A model generated the notes under the pieces. It did no database searches, had not been told where the DNA came from, and worked only from the letters and a program-made list of their open reading frames with translations. This document shows positions 1-4,906 of a stretch of 6,203 nucleotides of DNA, in pieces. Within the stretch, counting starts at the first letter, position 1. Each line of letters opens with the position of its first letter. The stretch is taken from the NCBI GenBank assembly GCA_903924715.1, contig CAIYCP010000101.1, positions 1 through 6,203 of the forward strand, read 5' to 3'. The position numbers and the translations under genes were made by a program. The DNA is from an uncultured beta proteobacterium. Lineage in GTDB: Bacteria > Pseudomonadota > Gammaproteobacteria > Burkholderiales > Burkholderiaceae_B.

Positions 1-183
1 CGGAAACCTGCGAGCGATCAGATCGGGTTTATGCAAGGTTTTGCGCGTCAGTTTGATGACCGGCAATTGGCGGATCTCTTAACCTATATGCGTGGTCGTT
101 TTGCACCAACTAAGCCAGCCTGGCAAAATCTAGAAGAAAAAATTGGGGTCATCCGCATGTCACCAAGCTTGCATTTACCGTAA
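1..183 (+). CDS. C-terminal end of a probable c-type cytochrome (partial, 5' end outside window)
   Basis: An open frame enters from the left edge and ends at TAA 181-183, leaving 60 residues. The visible part reads like the end of a class I cytochrome c domain. A Met in the local context GFMQGF (residue 11) is placed like the distal haem ligand. It is followed by an Asp/Arg/Gln helix and then LLTYMRGRFAP and KPAWQNL. This resembles the C-terminal domain of multi-haem cytochrome subunits that accept electrons from periplasmic dehydrogenases of the alcohol/aldehyde or isoquinoline/nicotinate type. The haem-attachment CXXCH motif would lie upstream and is not visible, so the assignment rests on the tail alone. 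If correct, the protein is exported and acts in periplasmic electron transfer. Its function is unrelated to greA, and a hairpin separates the two genes. Confidence 0.55.
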   Translation, partial: RKPASDQIGFMQGFARQFDDRQLADLLTYMRGRFAPTKPAWQNLEEKIGVIRMSPSLHLP

Positions 184-197
184 AGTTTGCCCACAAT
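169..197 (+). promoter_or_regulatory. Weak candidate sigma-70 promoter for greA
   Basis: TTGCAT (169-174) and CACAAT (192-197) are separated by 17 bases and match the -35 and -10 consensus at 3/6 and 4/6 positions. Transcription would start near 204, so the hairpin at 214-239 would lie in the greA leader. greA needs some promoter upstream of that hairpin, because only 11 bases separate the T-tract from the start codon. The match itself is weak and could be chance. Confidence 0.2.
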
Positions 198-213
198 GGC
201 GGTATTGTTGATC

Positions 214-249
214 ACCCCGGTCCTGACCCGAGCCGGGGTTTTGCTTTTT
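214..249 (+). terminator. Rho-independent terminator-like hairpin between the cytochrome gene and greA
   Basis: ACCCCGG (214-220) pairs perfectly with CCGGGGT (233-239), and a T-G wobble at 221/232 can extend the stem to 8 pairs around a loop of about 10 bases. The downstream side is T-rich: TTTT overlapping the stem end (239-242), then GC, then TTTTT (245-249). This is a good intrinsic terminator for the cytochrome gene. It ends 11 bases before the greA ATG, so it may also act as an attenuator in the greA leader. Confidence 0.7.
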
Positions 250-260
250 GGGAAAACACC

Positions 261-737
261 ATGGCAACTATTCCTCTTACCGTCAGCGGGGCCGAGCGTT
301 TGCAGGCTGAACTGCAACGCTTAAAGCACGTTGAGCGCCCCGCCGTGATTAATGCAATTGCCGAAGCGCGTGCTCAAGGCGATTTGTCGGAAAACGCAGA
401 ATACGACGCAGCCCGCGAGCGTCAAGGTTTTATCGAAGGGCGTATCGCCGAGCTTGATGGCACGCTCTCGAACGCGCAGCTCATTGAGCCTAGCACCATT
501 GATGCCGATGGCCGTATTGTGTTTGGCGCCACTGTTGAGATTGAAGATGTCGAGTCGGCCGTCAAGGTCACGTATCAAATCGTGGGTGACGTTGAAGCCG
601 ATATTCGAGCCAATTTGATTTCGGTGTCGAGCCCGGTCGCACGCGCCTTGATCGGCAAATACGAAGGCGACGTGGTTGAAGTTAAGGCGCCTTCTGGCTC
701 GCGCGAATACGAAATTATCAGTATTAAATATCTCTGA
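261..737 (+). CDS. greA: Transcript cleavage/elongation factor GreA
   Basis: GreA enters the secondary channel of RNA polymerase and stimulates cleavage of backtracked RNA 3' ends, rescuing stalled complexes. The product is 158 residues, the same length as E. coli GreA, and aligns to it without obvious gaps. Residues 1-75 form the antiparallel coiled coil. Its tip reads AEARAQGDLSENAEY and carries the acidic pair D41 and E44 that coordinate the catalytic Mg2+. Residues from about 80 form the FKBP-like globular domain (FGATVEI, YQIVGDVEAD, NLISVSSPVARALIG, ending YEIISIKYL). The ATG at 261 is supported by alignment from residue 1. A modest ribosome-binding site, GGGAA, lies about 6 bases upstream. 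The gene is preceded by a terminator-like hairpin and converges on yhbY with a 12-base gap. In many Burkholderiales greA follows carB (recalled, not checked); here the upstream neighbour is a cytochrome gene. Confidence 0.97.
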   Translation: MATIPLTVSGAERLQAELQRLKHVERPAVINAIAEARAQGDLSENAEYDAARERQGFIEGRIAELDGTLSNAQLIEPSTIDADGRIVFGATVEIEDVESAVKVTYQIVGDVEADIRANLISVSSPVARALIGKYEGDVVEVKAPSGSREYEIISIKYL

Positions 738-749
738 CGCGCGAGTTTT

Positions 750-1355
750 CTAGCGTTTGACGGGTGCGCGTTTGCGCACGGTGGTGCCAAGCGCGCCACG
801 ACGCGCGCCAGCCCTTAACGACAGGGCGCTACGACGCGGAATGCCATGTGGGGTATCCTTGGCGCTTGCGGCGCGTTTGCTAGGCCGTGCAGGACGGTCT
901 CCCGCATAAACCGTTGGGCGATCAGTTAAATCGGTTTGCTCGCGTTCTGGGCGGTTGCGACGGCTGGGCTTTTGAACTTTTTTACCCTGTGCCGCTAGTT
1001 TTTTAGGCGTGTGCGGCTCGTTGGGCTTGCGCTTGGCGGGGCTTGCAGGTTCGGCCGGAGGCTTGAGGTAAGTCCCTTTGGATCCAAACCGGTACAGAAT
1101 CAACATTTTGCCCAAGTGATGCACTGCTGCGCATGACAGGGTGTCACAAATGGTGGCAAGCATGGCGTCGCGTTCGTCGCGATCAGCGGTACCGGCCCGC
1201 ACCTTGATCAGCTCGTGAGCAGACAGGTTTAGGTCGATTTCTTTTAAAACTGCCTCGGTCAGGCCATTATCGCCAATCAAGACAACCGGGCGTAGTGGGT
1301 GAGCAGCAGCGCGAAGCGAACTACGCTCGCGGGGGGTAAGTTCCATAATAGTCAT
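750..1355 (-). CDS. yhbY: YhbY family (CRM domain) ribosome-associated RNA-binding protein with long basic tail
   Basis: This small RNA-binding protein associates with the pre-50S ribosomal subunit. Residues 4-90 match the YhbY/CRM fold: an AHPLRPVVLIG strand, the GDNG form of the GxxG RNA-binding loop at residues 28-31, HELIKV at 47-52, and a closing LGKMLILYR near 81-89. E. coli YhbY is about 97 residues; this one is 201. Residues 91-201 are a low-complexity tail with 30 Lys/Arg against 8 Asp/Glu and many Pro, probably disordered and RNA-binding. Similar but variable tails occur in relatives (recalled). I chose the ATG at 1355; the ATG at 1346 (Met4) gives the same N-terminal length as E. 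coli and is equally possible. Neither has a visible Shine-Dalgarno site. A longer frame upstream would run into rlmE and is unlikely. The gene faces greA tail to tail and rlmE head to head. Confidence 0.92.
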   Translation of the reverse strand: MTIMELTPRERSSLRAAAHPLRPVVLIGDNGLTEAVLKEIDLNLSAHELIKVRAGTADRDERDAMLATICDTLSCAAVHHLGKMLILYRFGSKGTYLKPPAEPASPAKRKPNEPHTPKKLAAQGKKVQKPSRRNRPEREQTDLTDRPTVYAGDRPARPSKRAASAKDTPHGIPRRSALSLRAGARRGALGTTVRKRAPVKR

Positions 1356-1368
1356 AAGGTAGATTGTA
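1344..1368. promoter_or_regulatory. Candidate overlapping promoters for divergent yhbY and rlmE
   Basis: The two start codons are 18 bases apart, so promoter elements must lie in or next to coding sequence. On the minus strand TACAAT (plus-strand 1363-1368, 5/6 to the -10 consensus) sits 7 bases before the yhbY ATG, so yhbY mRNA could start at or next to the A of ATG. On the plus strand CATAAT (1344-1349, 5/6) lies 24 bases before the rlmE ATG and predicts a start near 1356. No convincing -35 hexamer accompanies either one. The two sites would overlap in space. Confidence 0.3.
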
Positions 1369-1373
1369 CGGGA

Positions 1374-2009
1374 ATGGCCAAGAACAAATTTTCTAAAGAG
1401 TGGGTCATGCAGCACATTAATGATCCTTTCGTCAAAATGGCGACTCAAAAAGGCTATCGGGCCCGGGCGGCGTTCAAGCTGACCGAGATCCTTGATGCTG
1501 AAAAACTCATGCGTCGCGGGGATATCATCGTCGATTTGGGCTCCACGCCAGGCAGCTGGTGTCAGGTGGCGCGCGAACGTCTGGTGGGTAAGGGCGGGGT
1601 GATAGACGGGCGGATTGTGGCCTTAGATCTGCTGCCCATGGAGCCGATCGCGGGTGTTGAGTTCATTTTGGGTGATTTCAGTGAAGATTCTGTGCTTGAA
1701 GTGCTCAATCAGACCCTTGAGGGCACCAAGGTAGACTTGGTAATGTCCGATATGGCGCCGAATTTATCGGGGGTTGGTCTGGCCGATGCTGCCAGAATTC
1801 AACAAGTCATTGATTTAGCCCTTGAATTTTCGCTGATGCACCTCAAAACAGATGGTGCACTCATTGTTAAAGCGTTTCATGGAAGTGGTTTTTCCCAAAC
1901 AGTCGAAAGCTTCAAAAGGCATTTCAAACGGGTGGTTGAACGTAAGCCAAAAGCCTCGCGAGATCGATCTTCTGAAACTTTCTTGATTGCGAAGGGTCGT
2001 AAGGGCTAA
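1374..2009 (+). CDS. rlmE: 23S rRNA (uridine-2'-O-)-methyltransferase RlmE (FtsJ/RrmJ)
   Basis: RlmE methylates the 2'-O of U2552 (E. coli numbering) in the 23S rRNA A-loop at a late step of 50S assembly, using S-adenosylmethionine. The product is 211 residues (E. coli 209). The family tetrad is present: K35, D126 (in MSDMAPN), K166 (in IVKAFHG) and E201 (in SSETFLIA). The SAM-binding motif I is DLGSTPGSWCQ at 54-64, against the usual DLGAAPGGWSQ. GYRARAAFKL (27-36) is the conserved N-terminal motif. The ATG at 1374 is chosen because the family similarity begins there (MAKNKFSKEW) and an earlier ATG at 1299 would read through the start of yhbY. The start has no properly spaced Shine-Dalgarno: GGGA abuts the ATG and AAGG is 14 bases away. 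The stop codon lies in the loop of a terminator-like hairpin. Confidence 0.96.
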   Translation: MAKNKFSKEWVMQHINDPFVKMATQKGYRARAAFKLTEILDAEKLMRRGDIIVDLGSTPGSWCQVARERLVGKGGVIDGRIVALDLLPMEPIAGVEFILGDFSEDSVLEVLNQTLEGTKVDLVMSDMAPNLSGVGLADAARIQQVIDLALEFSLMHLKTDGALIVKAFHGSGFSQTVESFKRHFKRVVERKPKASRDRSSETFLIAKGRKG

Positions 2010-2020
2010 GCCCTTGTTTT
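2001..2020 (+). terminator. Terminator-like hairpin enclosing the rlmE stop codon
   Basis: AAGGGC (2001-2006) and GCCCTT (2010-2015) form a perfect 6-pair stem whose 3-base loop is the TAA stop of rlmE. G and then TTTT (2017-2020) follow. The stem is short and the T-run modest, so termination may be partial. A competing pairing, AAGCCC (2008-2013) with GGGCTT (2057-2062), runs into a six-T tract at 2061-2066. Termination here would make ftsH depend on its own promoter in the 145-base gap. Confidence 0.5.
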
Positions 2021-2050
2021 AATGGCCCTGCGGTTCAGTAAGGGATTAAC

Positions 2051-2078
2051 GCGACTGGGCTTTTTTAACAGGTAGAAT
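2051..2078 (+). promoter_or_regulatory. Candidate sigma-70 promoter for ftsH-folP-glmM
   Basis: TAGAAT (2073-2078) matches the -10 consensus at 5/6 positions. GCGACT (2051-2056), 16 bases upstream, matches TTGACA at only 3/6. The predicted start is near 2085, giving a leader of about 70 bases. An overlapping TGCTATTTT (2078-2086) could serve as an extended -10 instead. I see no clear heat-shock sigma-32 promoter, although ftsH is heat-inducible in several proteobacteria. Confidence 0.35.
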
Positions 2079-2090
2079 GCTATTTTGCCT

Positions 2091-2100
2091 CGTTGCAACG
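2091..2100. repeat. Perfect 10-base palindrome in the ftsH leader
   Basis: CGTTGCAACG is identical to its own reverse complement. It lies just downstream of the candidate ftsH promoter, a position where an operator could act. A second palindrome, TTGGCCAA, follows at 2108-2115. No known regulator is assigned, and short palindromes can arise by chance. Confidence 0.3.
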
Positions 2101-2143
2101 TTTCCTTTTGGCCAAGGTGCGTAGCGCGTCAAATTGACAAGCT

Positions 2144-2147
2144 GGAG
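2144..2147 (+). promoter_or_regulatory. Ribosome-binding site that fixes the ftsH start at TTG 2155
   Basis: GGAG at 2144-2147 lies 7 bases before TTG 2155, an optimal spacing. The in-frame TTG at 2134 has no purine-rich site in front of it, and the seven residues it would add (MTSWRSA) do not resemble FtsH N-termini. The residues after 2155, MNNSFSKVAVWM, do. Confidence 0.75.
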
Positions 2148-2154
2148 ATCGGCC

Positions 2155-4041
2155 TTGAACAACTCTTTTTCGAAAGTCGCGGTTTGGATGGTGATTGGTT
2201 TGGTGTTGTTTACTGTTTTTAAACAGTTCGACACCCGCGCGCCCGTACAAGACACCGTGAGCTATACCCAATTTATGGACGACGCCAAATCTGGCAAAGT
2301 TCGGCGCGTCGATGTGCAAAACGATGTGATTCATGTCACGCCAGATTCAGGCCGTCCCTACACCTTGACTTCGCCAGGCGATCTCTGGATGGTGTCCGAT
2401 CTGCTCAAAGCCGGCGTCTCTGTGTCAGGCAAGCCGCGCGAAGAACCCTCATTGCTCATGAGCATCTTCGTGTCATGGTTTCCGATGCTGCTCTTGATCG
2501 GTGTCTGGGTGTTTTTTATGCGCCAGATGCAAGGTGGCGGCAAAGGCGGTGCATTTAGTTTTGGTAAATCGCGTGCACGCTTGCTTGATGAAGGCACAAA
2601 TGCCATTACGTTTGCCGACGTCGCGGGTTGCGATGAAGCAAAAGATGATGTGCAAGAAATTGTTGATTTTTTACGCGATCCTTCAAAATTTCAAAAGCTT
2701 GGTGGTCGTATCCCACGCGGTGTGTTGATGGTGGGTTCGCCGGGTACCGGAAAAACATTGCTGGCAAAGGCGATCGCGGGCGAAGCCAAAGTGCCCTTCT
2801 TCAGCATCTCTGGTTCTGACTTCGTTGAAATGTTTGTCGGTGTCGGCGCAGCGCGTGTGCGTGACATGTTTGAAAATGCAAAAAAACACTCGCCTTGCAT
2901 TATCTTCATTGATGAGATCGATGCCGTGGGCCGTCAGCGTGGTGCAGGCTTGGGCGGTGGTAACGATGAGCGCGAACAGACTCTGAACCAGATGCTGGTT
3001 GAGATGGATGGCTTTGAGTCGGGCGTGGGCGTGATCGTCATTGCGGCGACAAACCGGCCTGACGTGCTCGATCCTGCGCTCTTGCGTCCAGGTCGTTTCG
3101 ATCGCCAGGTTGTTGTTCCCTTGCCAGATATTCGTGGCCGTGAGCAGATTCTCAAAGTGCACATGCGCAAAGTGCCACTTGCACAAAATGTGGATGCGCA
3201 CACGTTGGCGCGTGGTTGCCCCGGTTTCTCTGGCGCAGATCTGGCCAACCTTGTGAACGAATCAGCATTGTTTGCTGCACGTCGTAATGGTCGCACCGTT
3301 GATATGTCTGACTTTGAAAAAGCGAAAGACAAAATCATTATGGGTGCTGAGCGTCGCTCAATTGTGATGCCAGAAGAAGAGCGCCGTAACACCGCATATC
3401 ACGAATCTGGTCACGCCATTGTTGCGCGCATGCTGCCTAAAACGGATCCGGTGCATAAGGTCACGATTATTCCGCGTGGTCGTGCCCTAGGGGTCACGAT
3501 GCAGTTGCCTGAAGGTGATCGCTACAGCATGGATAAAGAGCGTCTTTTGTCGACGATTGCCGTATTGTTCGGCGGCCGTATTGCTGAAGAACTCTTCATG
3601 AATCAAATGACCACAGGTGCATCAAATGATTTCGAGCGAGCCACAGCGATTGCTCGCGATATGGTCACGCGCTATGGCATGACTGACGAACTTGGCCCAG
3701 TGGTCTATGCCGAAAACGAAGGTGAGGTTTTCTTGGGCCGCAGCGTAACAAAAACCACGCACATGTCAGAAGCGACGATGCAGACGGTTGACAAAGAAAT
3801 CCGCAGAATTATTGACGAGCAATACGCACGTGCTCGTACGATTCTTGAAGCAAGCCGCGAGAAAGTCGAGATCATGACCAAGGCTTTGCTTGAGTGGGAA
3901 ACAATCGATGCTGATCAAATCGGCGATATCATCGAAGGTCGCCCACCGCGTGCTCCCAAAGTGCCTCAGCCACCTGCTGATTCATCAGACACGCCGCCAA
4001 CGGGTGCTGCCCCCACAAACGACCCTGCCGCGGTAGTTTAA
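2155..4041 (+). CDS. ftsH: ATP-dependent zinc metalloprotease FtsH
   Basis: FtsH is a membrane-anchored hexameric AAA+ protease that degrades misassembled membrane proteins and, in E. coli, regulators such as LpxC and sigma-32. With the TTG start at 2155 it has 628 residues. Transmembrane segment 1 spans about 7-22 and segment 2 about 103-122, with a periplasmic domain between them. The AAA domain carries Walker A GSPGTGKT (194-201), Walker B IIFIDEID (D253, E254), and the second region of homology with arginine fingers R314 and R317. The protease domain has HESGH at 416-420 and a third zinc ligand at about D492 (SNDFERAT). The C-terminus after about residue 600 is Pro-rich and probably disordered. 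Walker A has Ser where most FtsH proteins have Pro (GPPGTGKT); the nucleotide-binding Lys and Thr are intact, so the enzyme should be active. folP starts 19 bases downstream. Confidence 0.98.
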   Translation: MNNSFSKVAVWMVIGLVLFTVFKQFDTRAPVQDTVSYTQFMDDAKSGKVRRVDVQNDVIHVTPDSGRPYTLTSPGDLWMVSDLLKAGVSVSGKPREEPSLLMSIFVSWFPMLLLIGVWVFFMRQMQGGGKGGAFSFGKSRARLLDEGTNAITFADVAGCDEAKDDVQEIVDFLRDPSKFQKLGGRIPRGVLMVGSPGTGKTLLAKAIAGEAKVPFFSISGSDFVEMFVGVGAARVRDMFENAKKHSPCIIFIDEIDAVGRQRGAGLGGGNDEREQTLNQMLVEMDGFESGVGVIVIAATNRPDVLDPALLRPGRFDRQVVVPLPDIRGREQILKVHMRKVPLAQNVDAHTLARGCPGFSGADLANLVNESALFAARRNGRTVDMSDFEKAKDKIIMGAERRSIVMPEEERRNTAYHESGHAIVARMLPKTDPVHKVTIIPRGRALGVTMQLPEGDRYSMDKERLLSTIAVLFGGRIAEELFMNQMTTGASNDFERATAIARDMVTRYGMTDELGPVVYAENEGEVFLGRSVTKTTHMSEATMQTVDKEIRRIIDEQYARARTILEASREKVEIMTKALLEWETIDADQIGDIIEGRPPRAPKVPQPPADSSDTPPTGAAPTNDPAAVV

Positions 4042-4060
4042 GGCGGTAGAGCCGATCTCA

Positions 4061-4906
4061 ATGTCAGATCATTGGTTATGCGGGCGTTTTGAGTTATCAC
4101 TCAAACGCCCGCTTTTAATGGGTATCGTCAACGTTACGCCCGATTCGTTTTCAGACGGAGGGCAGCACGCGCGTTCAGAGCTTGCCATTGCGCACGCTCG
4201 TCAACTCATCGAGCAGGGTGCGCAGATTATTGATATTGGCGGAGAATCTACCCGCCCTGGGGCTTTGCCCGTTTCGGTTCAAGAAGAGCTCGCGCGCGTC
4301 ATGCCGGTCATCGTCGCGCTGCGTGACAGTGGTGTTGCGATTTCGGTCGACACCTGCAAGCCAGAGGTGATGCAGGCTGTGTTGGATGCCGGTGCGGATA
4401 TTATCAATGATGTGACCGCAATGCGTCTGCCTGCGTCGCGGGCTGTTGTCGCGGCCCATCCGCGCTGTGGGGTGTGCTTGATGCACATGCAAGGTGAGCC
4501 CCGTACGATGCAACACAATCCTCATTACAATGACGTTGTGCATGACGTCAGTACTTTTTTGGTTGAGCAGGCGCTGTTGCTTGAAAAATTAGGGGTTCAT
4601 CGTTCGCGCATTAGTTTGGATCCTGGTCTCGGTTTTGGTAAGACGCTCGAACAAAACTATCTGCTGTTGCAAGGGTTGGCTCACTTGGTGCAAACCGGTT
4701 ATCCGATTGTTCTGGGCGCTTCGCGCAAGTCGATGATTGGTGTTGTGACAGGTAAGTCGGTCGATCAGCGGTTGGGTGGCAGCATTGCGGCGGCCTTGGC
4801 GGGTGTGGCGCGTGGTGCGGCTATATTGCGAGTGCACGATGTTGATGCGACTCAAGATGCGTTAAAAGTTTGGCAGTCAGTATTGGCTGCAGGAGAATCA
4901 ACATGA
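4061..4906 (+). CDS. folP: Dihydropteroate synthase
   Basis: FolP condenses 6-hydroxymethyl-7,8-dihydropterin pyrophosphate with p-aminobenzoate to give 7,8-dihydropteroate in folate synthesis, and is the sulfonamide target. The 281-residue TIM barrel carries the family motifs in order: NVTPDSFSDGG (24-34), DIGGESTRPG (58-67), SVDTCKPEV with D97, IIND with N116, LDPGLGFGK with D187, SRKSMIG with K223, and RVHD with R257 and H259. These are the pterin, pyrophosphate and pABA contact regions. The ATG at 4061 is chosen because the residues after it (CGRFELSLKRPLLMGIVN) are normal for the family. The Shine-Dalgarno is weak: GGCGG and AGAG lie 12-19 bases upstream. A strong hairpin plus TTTT lies in codons 7-18. 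The gene ends in an ATGA overlap with glmM, so the two are probably translationally coupled. Confidence 0.97.
   Translation: MSDHWLCGRFELSLKRPLLMGIVNVTPDSFSDGGQHARSELAIAHARQLIEQGAQIIDIGGESTRPGALPVSVQEELARVMPVIVALRDSGVAISVDTCKPEVMQAVLDAGADIINDVTAMRLPASRAVVAAHPRCGVCLMHMQGEPRTMQHNPHYNDVVHDVSTFLVEQALLLEKLGVHRSRISLDPGLGFGKTLEQNYLLLQGLAHLVQTGYPIVLGASRKSMIGVVTGKSVDQRLGGSIAAALAGVARGAAILRVHDVDATQDALKVWQSVLAAGEST
4080..4116 (+). terminator. Strong terminator-like hairpin inside the 5' end of folP
   Basis: The left arm 4080-4094 and right arm 4099-4112 form 14 base pairs with a single bulged T at 4090 and a TATC loop (4095-4098). The basal seven pairs, GCGGGCG with CGCCCGC, are almost all G-C. TTTT follows directly at 4113-4116. 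In form this is a textbook intrinsic terminator, but it lies wholly within folP codons 7-18, 20 bases into the gene. It could end ftsH transcripts, attenuate folP-glmM, or slow early translation. The codons also specify conserved residues, so part of the pairing may be coincidental. Confidence 0.5.
4891..4895 (+). promoter_or_regulatory. Ribosome-binding site of glmM within folP
   Basis: AGGAG at 4891-4895 lies 7 bases before the glmM ATG at 4903. It is one of the best Shine-Dalgarno sites in the window and sits in the last codons of folP. With the ATGA stop/start overlap it supports both the glmM start and translational coupling. Confidence 0.8.

Noticed and set aside
764..779. Perfect hairpin GTGCGC/GCGCAC in the end of yhbY, possible bidirectional terminator for greA and yhbY
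   Set aside because: No T-run follows on either strand, and the sequence encodes the Arg-rich tail, where GC-rich inverted repeats are expected.
1299..1373. Upstream ATG that would lengthen rlmE by 25 residues
   Set aside because: The extra residues are the antisense of the yhbY start and do not match RlmE, whose similarity begins at 1374.
1356..1448. Upstream ATG that would lengthen YhbY by 31 residues
   Set aside because: The extension is antisense to conserved rlmE codons, and YhbY similarity begins near 1346-1355.
2134..2139. Perfect -35 hexamer TTGACA just before ftsH
   Set aside because: No -10-like hexamer lies 15-19 bases downstream, and that region is already ftsH coding sequence.
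2683..3201. Long open frame (172 codons) antisense to ftsH, and similar antisense frames over folP and glmM
   Set aside because: They are shadows of strongly conserved genes; their products resemble no family I know and they lack ribosome sites.
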